A DNA stretch of 43,975 nucleotides from 73-13 sp035556395 (GTDB lineage: Bacteria; Actinomycetota; Actinomycetes; Actinomycetales; Microbacteriaceae), in the NCBI GenBank assembly GCA_035556395.1, contig DATMFB010000183.1, positions 1 through 43,975 of the forward strand. Direction: 5' to 3'. The number at the start of each line of letters is the position of its first letter. The first letter of the stretch is position 1. This document shows, in pieces, positions 14,848 to 23,052 of this stretch. A program made the position numbers and the translations under genes. The notes beneath the pieces were generated by a model that saw only the letters and a list, made by a program, of their open reading frames with translations, was not told the origin of the DNA and searched no databases.

Positions 14848-17004
14848 TCAGCGCTGCGGGCGCCCGGCGAATGCCGCGATCGTCGCGATCACGACGAGGA
14901 TGACGATGCCGCCCGTGAGCCCGATCGCAGCGAGCCAGATCCAGTCCATACCCGACAGCGTAGAGGCTCCGGGCGGGGGCGCTGCTGCGCCGCCCTCGAC
15001 GGCGATCGGGATCCGCGCGGTCGTGCCGCTCGGGTGGGCGGTGACCACGATCACGCTCGCGGCGAGGGCGTCGTCCGGCACCGTCACAGTCACCGCGTAG
15101 TGCGGCGCGTCACCGGCATCGATCGTCGGAGCCGCGAAGGCGGCGGAGTCGGTCCAGGCGACGTCGAGCGATGTCGTCGCCGGCGCGCCGAGCGAGGTCA
15201 GATCCAGGTCCGAGATGGAGAACGTCATGCGGTCGCCGGGTGCGACCGAGGCGGGTAGCCCGGACACCGACACCCCGGCCTTCGCGAAGTTCGGTGCGAG
15301 GTCGGGATGCGCCTGGAGGTAGCCGATCCACGCGTCTCGATCGAGGAGGCCCGAGTCGCGGGCATCTGTGCCCTGGCCCGCCGCCCGGAAGTTGTCGCCG
15401 CCCGAGATGAGGAACGCCCAGGTCCCGAGGCGGTACGACCCGGCCGGATCGACCGGCACGTCGTCGATCGTGATCGACGTCACCCGGTCGCCCTCCGCGC
15501 GGCTCTCGTCGTAGGTGTAGGAGACGTTGCTCGACAGCGCGAGCGCGAGGTAGGCGCGCGAGGGCACGTCGCCGTGCTCGTCGCGCTGCCACTGCTGCTC
15601 GAGCAGCGCCTTGACCCCCGAGCCGCTCAGCGTCGTCGTCCAGAGGTCGTTCCCGAAGGGCAGGACCGAGTTCGCCTCGGCATATGTGACGGTGCCGGCC
15701 GGCGCCCCCGACTGCATGAGCAGCTCGGCTCGCAGGCCTCCCGGATTCACGGCCGCGAAGTCGGCGCCGCCGCGCGCCGGGTCGACGAGCGCCTCGTGGA
15801 GGGCATCGGCGACGAGCGCGCCGAGCGTCGACTCGCGACTGCGGTCATCGCGTTCTCCGCCCTGGTAGCCGCCCGGACCGTAGGAGCCGCCCGCGTACGC
15901 GGTCGTCACGTCGCCCGTGATCGAGCCGACCTGCCGGCCGCCGATCTCCGTCGCGTTCTCGAGCGCGGCCGCGGTGATCCGGTCGACCTCCGCGACGCTC
16001 GGGAATCGCGCGACGAGCTCGTCGGTGGGGGTGGCGGTCGGATCGACGTCCTCGGCCGTGGCCGCGGTGACGTTCCCCGCCGGATCGACGCTGAGGCGCA
16101 CGACGCCGACGTGCTGCGCGTAGCTCCCGGTCTGGACGACCGGCCGCGTGACGCCGGGCTCGCCCGGCACCGGGGCCTGCCAGACGTAGGCCTGATGGGT
16201 GTGAGCCGTGAAGAGGACGTCGACCTGGGGCACGGTGTCCTCGACGATCTTGGCGAAGACGGGGCTCTGCGCGACGTTGCTCGCGAGCGTCCCACCCTGA
16301 TCCGCCCCGACCGGCGCGCCCTCGTGGTACTCGGCGATCAGGACGTCGGCCTCGCCATCGGCCTCTTCGCCGTTCGAGAGCTGGATCGCGACGCGGTTGA
16401 CCGCGTCGACGGGGTCTCCGAACTCGACCGAGGAGACGCCCGCGGGGTTCACGAGGCTCCCCGTCTCCTGCGTCACCGCGCCGATGACCCCGACGCGGTG
16501 TCCGGCGACCTCGAAGATCGCGTACTCGGGCAGGACCGGGTCGAAGGTCCCCGCCTCGTAGACGTTCGCGCCGAGATACGGGAAGCCGCCCGTCGGCGCG
16601 ATCCGATTGACGAGGTCCTCGATGCCCTGATCGAGCTCGTGGTTGCCGACCGCGCTCGCATCCAGCCCGAGCGCCGCCAGGACCGCGAGCGTCGGGTCGT
16701 CCTGCGCGATCGCCGAGGCGAAGAGCGATGCGCCGACGTTGTCGCCGGCGGAGAGCAGGAGCGTCGAGGCGGGGCCGTACTGATCGCGCAGCTCCTCGAT
16801 GGTGCCGGCGAAGCGAACGGTGTTGACGCCGCCGGCGGCCGTGTCGAGGCCGATGCGTCCGTGGAAGTCGTTGATGTTCAGGATGGTGATGGTCGTCGAG
16901 TCGTCGGCGAGGCTCGGCAGCACCGTCGCGGTGCCGAACGCGATCGCTGCGGCCGCGACGAGGGCGCCGGTGCGCATCAGGCGGTGTCTGCCCGGATTCG
17001 TCAT
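14848..17004 (-). CDS. Secreted, membrane-anchored 5'-nucleotidase (UshA-type)
   Basis: 718 aa. Hydrolyses extracellular nucleotides (5'-nucleotidase / 2',3'-cyclic phosphodiesterase family). Seen: a signal peptide after the basic start, a metallophosphatase domain with metal-ligand motifs NDFHGRIG, SAGDNVG, GNHELDQG and TAHTHQAY, and the 5'-nucleotidase C-terminal domain (about 370-570) with NPGGLRAEL and NSVLPFGNDL. A beta-rich segment and a C-terminal membrane helix ending in RPQR complete it. The start at 17004 is chosen over upstream in-frame ATGs because GGAGGGAAGG lies 7-8 nt before it and a signal peptide follows. It is convergent with apt, so both may serve purine recycling, though co-regulation is not shown. 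Confidence 0.92.
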   Translation of the reverse strand: MTNPGRHRLMRTGALVAAAAIAFGTATVLPSLADDSTTITILNINDFHGRIGLDTAAGGVNTVRFAGTIEELRDQYGPASTLLLSAGDNVGASLFASAIAQDDPTLAVLAALGLDASAVGNHELDQGIEDLVNRIAPTGGFPYLGANVYEAGTFDPVLPEYAIFEVAGHRVGVIGAVTQETGSLVNPAGVSSVEFGDPVDAVNRVAIQLSNGEEADGEADVLIAEYHEGAPVGADQGGTLASNVAQSPVFAKIVEDTVPQVDVLFTAHTHQAYVWQAPVPGEPGVTRPVVQTGSYAQHVGVVRLSVDPAGNVTAATAEDVDPTATPTDELVARFPSVAEVDRITAAALENATEIGGRQVGSITGDVTTAYAGGSYGPGGYQGGERDDRSRESTLGALVADALHEALVDPARGGADFAAVNPGGLRAELLMQSGAPAGTVTYAEANSVLPFGNDLWTTTLSGSGVKALLEQQWQRDEHGDVPSRAYLALALSSNVSYTYDESRAEGDRVTSITIDDVPVDPAGSYRLGTWAFLISGGDNFRAAGQGTDARDSGLLDRDAWIGYLQAHPDLAPNFAKAGVSVSGLPASVAPGDRMTFSISDLDLTSLGAPATTSLDVAWTDSAAFAAPTIDAGDAPHYAVTVTVPDDALAASVIVVTAHPSGTTARIPIAVEGGAAAPPPGASTLSGMDWIWLAAIGLTGGIVILVVIATIAAFAGRPQR

Positions 17005-17076
17005 GCGGTGCCTTCCCTCCCGTCGATTCTCCACGACGGCCGCCGCGCGTGGGCGGGCGTCCGGCGTTCCCGCCGC

Positions 17077-17082
17077 TAACCT
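17077..17082 (+). promoter_or_regulatory. -10 box TAACCT for the EamA transporter
   Basis: TAACCT ends 7 nt before the GTG at 17090. This favours that codon over the GTG at 17084. Confidence 0.5.
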
Positions 17083-17089
17083 CGTGCTC

Positions 17090-17989
17090 GTGACGAACGC
17101 CGCCGCGAGAACCCGCGCGGTCGCCGCGGTCGCGGTCGCCGCCGCGCTCTGGGGCACCATCGGCCTCGCCGCGATGAGCGTGCCGGTCGAGGTGCCCGTA
17201 CTCGCGATCGGCGCGGCCGGCATGGGGTTCGGCGGCGTGCTGCTCTTCCTCGTCGCGCCGCGGCGCGCCTGGCGGGCGATCGCCGATCGGCGGACGCGCG
17301 GGTGGCTCATCGTCGGCGCGATCGGAGTCGTCAGCTACCCGCTCACGGTCTATCCCGCGATGCAGCTCACGGGCGTCGCGATCGCGAACGTCGTCGCGCT
17401 CGGCAGCGGACCCGTCTTCGCGGCGATCATCGAGTGGATCGTCGAACGCCGGCGGCCGAGTCTCGTGTGGACGATCGCGACCGTCCTCGCGATCGTCGGG
17501 ATCGCGCTCCTGGTCGGCGGTGGCGGCGACGCGGGCGAGGGACTCGTCGGACCGGGCGTCCTGCTCGGCCTCGTCGGCGGGCTCGGCTACGCGGTGTATG
17601 CGTACTCGTCGCTGCGGGTCATCCGCGCCGGACATACGCCGGTGCCCGCGATGGGCGCCATGTTCGGGCTCGCCGCGGTCGTGCTCGTGCCGATCGCGCT
17701 CGTCTGGGGCGCCCCGCTGTGGACCTCCTGGCCCTCCATCGGGCTCGTCGCGTATCTCGCGGTCGGCCCGCTCGCGATCGCCTACGTCCTCTTCGGCGTC
17801 GGCGTGCGCTCGCTCACCGCCTCGACCGCGACGACCGTCTCGCTCATCGAGCCGGCGGTCGCGACCCTCCTCGCGGTGCTCCTCCTGCACGAGCGGCTCG
17901 ACCCCGTCGCCTGGTTCGGGTTCGCCCTGCTGATCGGGGCGGTCGTGCTCGTCGGGCTCCTCGATCGACGGCGTCGCGGCCCCGCCTAG
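17090..17989 (+). CDS. EamA/DMT family transporter
   Basis: 299-aa membrane protein with ten predicted segments arranged as two EamA repeats. Seen: VAAALWGTIGLAA in the first segment, TGVAIANVVALGSGPVFAAIIEW closing the first half, and ASTATTVSLIEPAVATLLAVLLLHE, the family signature, in the second. The substrate is unknown; relatives export amino acids or metabolites. The GTG start is set by the -10 box. Its TAG stop (17987-17989) forms the first three bases of the next gene's -10 box TAGACT. Confidence 0.87.
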   Translation: MTNAAARTRAVAAVAVAAALWGTIGLAAMSVPVEVPVLAIGAAGMGFGGVLLFLVAPRRAWRAIADRRTRGWLIVGAIGVVSYPLTVYPAMQLTGVAIANVVALGSGPVFAAIIEWIVERRRPSLVWTIATVLAIVGIALLVGGGGDAGEGLVGPGVLLGLVGGLGYAVYAYSSLRVIRAGHTPVPAMGAMFGLAAVVLVPIALVWGAPLWTSWPSIGLVAYLAVGPLAIAYVLFGVGVRSLTASTATTVSLIEPAVATLLAVLLLHERLDPVAWFGFALLIGAVVLVGLLDRRRRGPA

Positions 17990-17992
17990 ACT
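17987..17992 (+). promoter_or_regulatory. -10 box TAGACT for the nif3 operon, overlapping a stop codon
   Basis: TAGACT ends 6 nt before the ATG at 17999. Its TAG is also the stop codon of the upstream transporter gene. Confidence 0.6.
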
Positions 17993-17998
17993 GAGGCG

Positions 17999-18829
17999 AT
18001 GCCCTCGACCGTCGCCGAACTCGCCGCCGCCGCGGAGTCGCTCTGGCCTGTCGCCGGTGCCGAGGCGTGGGATGCGGTCGGGCTCGTCAGCGGCGATCCC
18101 GAGGCTCCGGTCGAGCGCGTGCTGCTCGCCGTCGACGCGGTCGCGGACACGGTCGACGAGGCCATCGAGATCGGCGCCGACCTGCTGCTGACCCATCACC
18201 CGCTGCTGCTGCGCGGCGTCACGACCGTCGCAGCCGACCGGTACAAGGGCTCGATCATCAGCCGCCTCATCAAGGCCGACTGCGCGCTCCTGACGGCCCA
18301 CACGAACGCCGACGTCGTCGACGACGGCACGAGCGGCGCGCTCGCCGCCAAGCTCGGCCTCCAGCACCTCGCACCCATCGACCCCGACGCGTTCGGCGGC
18401 GGGATCGGCCGGGTCGGCGACCTCCCGGAGTCGACCACCCTCGGTCGCTTCGCGTCGCTCGTCGCGGCCGCGCTCCCGCCGACCGCGGGCGGCGTCCGCG
18501 TGAGCGGCTCATACGTCCGACCGGTGCGCCGGGTCGCGGTCTGCGGCGGGGCCGGCGACGCATATCTCTCCGCGGCGGCGGTGCTCGCCGCGGACGTCTA
18601 CGTGACCGCGGATCTGCGCCACCACCCCGCCCAGGAGGCGCGCGAGCAGGCGCTCCTGACCGGCGGTCCCGCGCTCATCGACGTGTCGCACTGGGCGAGC
18701 GAGTGGCTGTGGCTCGAGAACGCCGCGACGGCGCTCCGCGCGGCACTCCCGGAGATCGAGTTCATCGTGAGCGAGCTGCGGACCGATCCGTGGGACTTCG
18801 CGGTGCTGAGCGGAGGCGATGGCGCATGA
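17999..18829 (+). CDS. Nif3-like dinuclear metal centre protein
   Basis: 276 aa of the Nif3/YbgI family, annotated elsewhere as GTP cyclohydrolase 1 type 2 although its role is unsettled. Metal-ligand motifs seen: THHPLLLRG near residue 65, TAHTNADVV near 100, and DVSHWASEW near 225 carrying the last His and Glu. The family's optional middle insert is absent, so this is the short form. It is first in a three-gene operon with the zinc-ribbon-family coiled-coil protein (ATGA overlap) and RNase H. The same trio is found in M. tuberculosis (Rv2230c-Rv2228c, from memory). Confidence 0.92.
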   Translation: MPSTVAELAAAAESLWPVAGAEAWDAVGLVSGDPEAPVERVLLAVDAVADTVDEAIEIGADLLLTHHPLLLRGVTTVAADRYKGSIISRLIKADCALLTAHTNADVVDDGTSGALAAKLGLQHLAPIDPDAFGGGIGRVGDLPESTTLGRFASLVAAALPPTAGGVRVSGSYVRPVRRVAVCGGAGDAYLSAAAVLAADVYVTADLRHHPAQEAREQALLTGGPALIDVSHWASEWLWLENAATALRAALPEIEFIVSELRTDPWDFAVLSGGDGA

Positions 18830-19560
18830 AGGCCGATCCGAAGGCGCAGGAGCAGCTGCTGCAGCTGCAGGCGTACGACTTGCGCGAGGTCCAGCTCGCC
18901 AAGCAGGAGCGCGAGCTGCCCGAGCGAGCGACCCTCGAGGCACTCAACGCGGATCGCGCGACCACGCGAGCCGATCTCGCCTCGACCTCCGGTGTGCTCG
19001 AGGACGCCCGCACCGAGCTGCGACGGACCGAGTCGGATGTCGCGGTGGTCGAGGCGCGCATCGCGAAGGACGCCGAGCGGATGATGGGCTCGACGTCGGC
19101 CAAGGACGCGTCGGGCTTCGAGCACGAGATCGAGTCGCTCCGGAGGCGGCAGGGCGACCTCGAGGAGATCGAGCTCGCCGTCATGGAGCGGGTCGAGGAG
19201 CACGAGGCGGCGGTCGCCGCGCTCCAGGCCCGCATCGAGGCGCTCACCGCGGAAATCGACGGCGCGGACGCCGTCCTCCGGGAGGCGCTCGCCAGGATCG
19301 CGGGGGAGCGCTCGAGCGTCGAGGCGGCGCGCGCCGAGCTCGTCGCATCGCTCCCGGAGGAGCTCGTCGCGCTCTACGAGCGGCAGCGGGCGCGCTACGG
19401 CTCCGGGGCGTCGCTGCTGCGTCGCGGCGTGTCCGAGGCGTCGGGCGTCGCGCTGACCGGCGACGAGCTCGCCAAGGTCAAGGCGGCTGCGCCGGACGAC
19501 GTGCTCATCTGCCCGTCGAGCGAGGCGATCCTCGTGCGCACGGCGGAGTCCGGCCTGTGA
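18826..19560 (+). CDS. Coiled-coil protein of the C4 zinc-ribbon family, with the ribbon lost
   Basis: 244 aa. Residues about 5-175 are a long coiled coil (heptads rich in Leu, Glu, Arg). The C-terminal region aligns by position with the zinc ribbon of the DUF164 family, where I expect CxxC twice. Here only Cys229 remains: the first pair reads VSEASGV and the second reads CPSSEAILV. Zinc binding by that ribbon is therefore unlikely. The ending ILVRTAESGL still matches the family. The ATG at 18826 overlaps the nif3 stop, and GGAGGCG lies 9 nt upstream. Function unknown; the conserved operon with nif3 and RNase H suggests a shared role. Confidence 0.85.
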   Translation: MKADPKAQEQLLQLQAYDLREVQLAKQERELPERATLEALNADRATTRADLASTSGVLEDARTELRRTESDVAVVEARIAKDAERMMGSTSAKDASGFEHEIESLRRRQGDLEEIELAVMERVEEHEAAVAALQARIEALTAEIDGADAVLREALARIAGERSSVEAARAELVASLPEELVALYERQRARYGSGASLLRRGVSEASGVALTGDELAKVKAAAPDDVLICPSSEAILVRTAESGL

Positions 19561-19570
19561 CGGCCGCTCG

Positions 19571-19987
19571 ATGACGCGCGAGCTCATCGTCGAGGCCGAC
19601 GGCGGATCGCGCGGGAACCCCGGGCAGTCCGGCAGCGGCGCCGTCGTCATCGACGCGGCGACAGGCGAGATCCTCGCCGAGATCGGCCTCTACGGCGGGC
19701 TCGCATCGAACAACGTCGCCGAGTACCGGGCGATGATCGCCGGCGTCCGGCGGGCGATCGAGCTCGATCCGAATGCGGTGCTCACGGTCCGGATGGACTC
19801 CAAGCTCGTCGTCGAGCAGATGTCCGGCCGCTGGAAGATCAAGCACCCTGACATGGCCGAGCTCGCCGCCGAGGCGCGTGGCGTCCTCACCGGGACGCCC
19901 GTGCGCTTCGAGTGGATCCCGCGCGAGCAGAACTCGAGGGCCGACCGCCTCGCGAACCGTGCGATGGATGCCCGCGCGGATCTCTGA
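19571..19987 (+). CDS. Ribonuclease HI family protein
   Basis: 138-aa RNase H fold that would cleave RNA in RNA/DNA hybrids. The four acidic catalytic residues are visible: Asp10 in EADGGSRGNPG, Glu51 in NNVAEYRA, Asp76 in VRMDSKLVVEQ and Asp125 in SRADRLAN. The M. tuberculosis relative (Rv2228c) has an added C-terminal acid-phosphatase domain; here the protein stops right after the RNase H domain. Ten bases separate it from the upstream gene. The stop is 6 bp from that of the convergent antiporter gene. Confidence 0.9.
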   Translation: MTRELIVEADGGSRGNPGQSGSGAVVIDAATGEILAEIGLYGGLASNNVAEYRAMIAGVRRAIELDPNAVLTVRMDSKLVVEQMSGRWKIKHPDMAELAAEARGVLTGTPVRFEWIPREQNSRADRLANRAMDARADL

Positions 19988-19993
19988 ACCGCG

Positions 19994-21700
19994 TCAGGGG
20001 GAGTCGCTCAGCCCCGCGGCCTGACTGTCGATCATCTGCTGCGCCGCCTGGATGATGTGGGACGAGTAGGTTCCGCTCGCGCGCGCGTCGAGGAGCGCCG
20101 CCTGCTCGACCTGGAAGATTCGCCGCCGCAGCTCCTGCTGCTGCTGCAGCGGGGTCGCGCCGGCCTCCCAGTCCTCCACCGCGCCGAGCGACTCGCCGAT
20201 CGAGAGCCGGGAGCTGCGGACCTGCGAGACGATCTCGGGATCGAACTCGCCGCCGCTCTCCCGCCGCAGCTCGGGGTCGTCGAGCAGCTCCCGCACCGAC
20301 TCGCCGATCTCGGCCGTGAGCAGCGCGAGCTCGCGGCGCGTCTCCTGCTCGGAGCTGCCGCTGATGCCGAGCAAGCGGATGAGGTAGGGGAGCGTGCCGC
20401 CCTGGACGACGAGCGTGACGATCGCCACGGTGAACGCGACGAGCACGAGCTGCGAGCGATACGGCAGGTCGGCGGGCAGCGACTGGGCGGCGGCGAGCGT
20501 CACGACGCCGCGCATGCCCGACCAGGCGATCACCGCGCCGCCTCGCCAGCCGAGGCCCTCGCGCGCGAGATACGAGGCGTCCGCGTGCTGGCGTCGCAGG
20601 ACGTCGCGCACTCGGCCGAGGCGGTTGACGTGCTCCGGCCTCGGCTCGACGCTGTCCAGGCGGCCGAGCGCGTGCGAGAGGCGGGCCGTCTGGCGTTCTG
20701 CTCGTCGCTGCCCGAGACGCAGCCAGCCGATGAGCGGGACGACGAACGCGACGCGCACGACGAGCAGCACCGCCGTCGCGATGAGGCCGATGCCGATGGC
20801 GCCGCCCACGCCGAGCCGCGCGTCGACGACGTCGGTGATGATCGCGGTGAGCTCGAAGCCCATGGCGAGGAAGACGCCGTTCTCCAGCAGGAGCTGGATG
20901 GTGCGCCAGTTCATGCGCTCGGCTATTCGATCCTGTGGGGTGAACTTCCGCACGCCGAAGTGGCCCGTCACGAGGCCCGCGACGACGACGGCGAGGACGC
21001 CGGAGGCGCCGACCTCCTCCGCCGGGATGTACGCGAGGAACGGGACGACGAACGAGATGGCGGTCGTCAGGACCGGCTGGCGCAGCCGGGAGCGGACCCA
21101 GACCGAGATGCCGCCGATGAGGCCTCCGATGACGATCGCGCCGACGACGGCATAGGCGAAGTCGCCGATTGCGCCCCAGAAGGAGATCGCGCCGGCGATC
21201 GCCGCGACGGATGAGCGGAGCATGACGAGCGCGGTCGCGTCGTTCACGAGCCCCTCGCCCTCGAGGATCGTCACGAGGCGTTGGGGGAGGCCGAGGCGCT
21301 TGCCGATCGAGGTGGCCGCGACCGCGTCGGGCGGGCTGATGACCGCGCCGACCGCGACGGCGGCGGCGAAGTCTAGGTCCGGGAAGAGCAGCCAGATGAC
21401 GGTGCCGGAGATGAACGCGGAGACGATCACGAGCAGGACCGAGAGGGCGCCGATCGCGCCGAAGTCCCGGCGGAAGTCCATCGCCGGCATGTTGACGGCG
21501 GCAGCGTAGAGGATCGGCGGGAGGACGACCGCGAGGATCCACTCGGGTGGGATCTCCAGCTCCGGTGCGCCCGGGATGAGGCTGCAGCCGATCCCGATGA
21601 TGACGAGCAGGATCGGAGCCGCGACGCCGAGCTTCGACGCGAACGCGGAGACGGCGACGACGATGAGGACGGCGGCGACGGCGAGCACCCCGAACTCCAT
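19994..21700 (-). CDS. Na+/H+ antiporter (CPA1/NhaP type)
   Basis: 568 aa. Residues 1-410 contain about twelve hydrophobic segments; the remaining third is a charged cytoplasmic tail with coiled-coil character. Seen: the ion-site motifs AVISPPDAVAATSI and LEGEGLVNDATALVM of the CPA1 family. It exchanges monovalent cations for protons and would help pH or salt homeostasis. The ATG at 21700 (EFGVLAVAAVLIVVAV) is chosen because upstream in-frame codons run into rnpB on the other strand. A weak Shine-Dalgarno (AGGA) lies 9 nt before it, preceded by the dyad at 21710-21724. Confidence 0.93.
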   Translation of the reverse strand: MEFGVLAVAAVLIVVAVSAFASKLGVAAPILLVIIGIGCSLIPGAPELEIPPEWILAVVLPPILYAAAVNMPAMDFRRDFGAIGALSVLLVIVSAFISGTVIWLLFPDLDFAAAVAVGAVISPPDAVAATSIGKRLGLPQRLVTILEGEGLVNDATALVMLRSSVAAIAGAISFWGAIGDFAYAVVGAIVIGGLIGGISVWVRSRLRQPVLTTAISFVVPFLAYIPAEEVGASGVLAVVVAGLVTGHFGVRKFTPQDRIAERMNWRTIQLLLENGVFLAMGFELTAIITDVVDARLGVGGAIGIGLIATAVLLVVRVAFVVPLIGWLRLGQRRAERQTARLSHALGRLDSVEPRPEHVNRLGRVRDVLRRQHADASYLAREGLGWRGGAVIAWSGMRGVVTLAAAQSLPADLPYRSQLVLVAFTVAIVTLVVQGGTLPYLIRLLGISGSSEQETRRELALLTAEIGESVRELLDDPELRRESGGEFDPEIVSQVRSSRLSIGESLGAVEDWEAGATPLQQQQELRRRIFQVEQAALLDARASGTYSSHIIQAAQQMIDSQAAGLSDSP

Positions 21701-21709
21701 GCGAACATC

Positions 21710-21724
21710 CTGCCGTGTCGGCAG
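21710..21724. promoter_or_regulatory. Dyad CTGCCG-TGT-CGGCAG between antiporter and rnpB
   Basis: A perfect 6-bp inverted repeat with a 3-nt spacer, 9 bp before the antiporter start. It lies about where the rnpB -35 element would be. It could be an operator or a leader hairpin. Confidence 0.4.
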
Positions 21725-21734
21725 GCGCAGCCGG

Positions 21735-21740
21735 TAGCCT
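21735..21740 (+). promoter_or_regulatory. -10 box TAGCCT for rnpB
   Basis: TAGCCT lies 6-7 nt before the predicted 5' end of the RNase P RNA. Confidence 0.6.
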
Positions 21741-21747
21741 TGGCGGT

Positions 21748-22111
21748 GGTGAACGGGTCGGCAAGACGGCCGCGTCGTCCGCAAGGACGCCGAGGAACGT
21801 CCGGGCCCCGTAGAGCAGGGCGGTGGGTAACACCCACCCGGAGCAATCCGCGAGACAGCGCAACAGAGAGCAGACCGCCGACGCAAGTCGGTGAGGGTGA
21901 AACGGTGGGGTAAGAGCCCACCAGTGGCCCGGGTGACCGGGTCAGCTAGGCAAGCCTCGCCCGGAGCAAGGCCAGACAGGGGACTATGGGGCTGCTCGTC
22001 CCGTCCCCGGGTAGGCCGCTGGAGTCGCACGGCAACGTGCGACCGAGATGGATGGCCGTCCAAGGTCGCAAGACCCCAACAGAACCCGGCGTATCAGCCG
22101 GCCCGTTCACT
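21748..22111 (+). ncRNA. rnpB: RNase P RNA (bacterial class A, actinobacterial form)
   Basis: About 364 nt. Catalytic RNA that cuts the 5' leader from pre-tRNAs with the RnpA protein. Seen: P1 formed by GTGAACGGGTCG at the 5' end and CGGCCCGTTCAC at the 3' end, the conserved GAGGAACGTCCGGGC block, AGAGCAGGG, the AACAGAGAGCAGACCGCC region, GGTGAGGGTGAAACGGTGGGGTAAGAGCCC in two blocks, the AAGCCTCGCCCGGAGCAAGGCCA region, and ACCGAGATGGATGGCC near the 3' end. The ends are set from P1 and may be off by a few nt. A 5-bp stem (CTGGC/GCCAG) follows at about 22120-22143. Confidence 0.95.
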
Positions 22112-22194
22112 GAAACGCCTCTGGCCAGGGATTCGATAGCCAGCCCGGGTTTCACCCTCGTCGGGATCCTGCAGGTTCAGCCTCTGATTTCGTC

Positions 22195-22259
22195 AACTGT
22201 GCAATCTCGACCTTGAATCGTCAGCATCCGAGCGGATTCGGGTCGGAAATTGCACAGTT
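22195..22259. repeat. Long imperfect inverted repeat downstream of rnpB
   Basis: Arms AACTGTGCAAT..CGACC (22195-22212) and GGTCG...ATTGCACAGTT (22241-22259) pair over about 16 bp with one small internal bulge. A nested GAATC/GATTC pair lies in the loop. It sits between rnpB and the end of ppgK. It could terminate both transcripts or be the remnant of a small inverted-repeat element. It is more AT-rich than its surroundings. Confidence 0.65.
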
Positions 22260-22288
22260 CGCTGACCAGGACCCGGTCGAGACGCAGA

Positions 22289-23041
22289 TCAGGCGAGCGC
22301 GGTCGCCGCGATCGCGGCGGCGCCGAGGATGCCCGAGTTGTTCCGGTGGACCGCGGAGACGATCGGCGTGGAGAGGTTCAGCAGGGGCAGGAAGTCGTCG
22401 GAGTTCTTCGACACCCCGCCGCCGACGATGAACAGGTCGGGGGAGAAGACGCGCTCGAGGTGGGTGTAGAACCGCTGCAGGCGCTTCGCCCACTGCTTCC
22501 AGTCGAGATCGTCCTCCTCCTTCGCACGGTAGGAGGCGCGCGCCTCGGCGATCTCGCCGTCGAGCTCGAGGAAGCCGAACTCCGTGTTCGGGACGAGCAC
22601 GCCGTTGTAGATGAACGCGCTGCCGATCCCGGTCCCGAGCGTCGTCAGGATCACGAGGCCCTGAACGCCCTTCGCCGCGCCGTAGTGCAGCTCCGCGTAG
22701 CCGGCGGCATCCGCGTCGTTGACGAGATCGACGTGCCGATCGAGCGCCGTGGCGAAGAGGGCGCGACCGTCGAGGCCGATCCACTCCTTCGAGATGTTCC
22801 CGGCGGAGAGCGTCAGTCCGTTCTTGACGATCGTCGGGAACGCGATGCCGACCGGAATCGGCTCGTCGGCGCCCGGGATCTCCTTGACGAGCGCCGCGGC
22901 CGTGTCGATCATCGGCTGCGGGACGCCGCCCTTCGGGGTGAGGAGCTTGAAGCGCTCCGTCACGAGCTCGCCGGTCTCAGTGTCGACGATCGCGCCCTTG
23001 ATGCCGGTCCCGCCGATGTCGATGCCGAGTGCGTGGGTCAT
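22289..23041 (-). CDS. ppgK: Polyphosphate glucokinase
   Basis: 250-aa ROK-family kinase that phosphorylates glucose using polyphosphate (and usually ATP). Seen: phosphate-binding GIDIGGTGIKGAIVD at the start, the TPKGG motif (residues 35-39) typical of polyphosphate glucokinases, VNDADAAGYAE with the catalytic Asp, and LTTLGTGIGSA. The zinc-binding motif of other ROK proteins is absent, as expected for this group. The start at 23041 has CGGAGAG about 5 nt upstream. The -10-like TACGCT that could drive it lies within repeat copy C. Confidence 0.95.
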   Translation of the reverse strand: MTHALGIDIGGTGIKGAIVDTETGELVTERFKLLTPKGGVPQPMIDTAAALVKEIPGADEPIPVGIAFPTIVKNGLTLSAGNISKEWIGLDGRALFATALDRHVDLVNDADAAGYAELHYGAAKGVQGLVILTTLGTGIGSAFIYNGVLVPNTEFGFLELDGEIAEARASYRAKEEDDLDWKQWAKRLQRFYTHLERVFSPDLFIVGGGVSKNSDDFLPLLNLSTPIVSAVHRNNSGILGAAAIAATALA

Positions 23042-23052
23042 GTCTCTCCGTT

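Noticed and set aside
14832..14848. GCGCCGCGGCGC palindrome between apt and the 5'-nucleotidase as a terminator
   Set aside because: It is a short GC palindrome that cannot form a loop without losing most pairs; common by chance at this GC.
21700..22155. Open frames over rnpB on both strands
   Set aside because: The region is explained by the RNase P RNA; the frames lack promoters, Shine-Dalgarno or any recognisable product.
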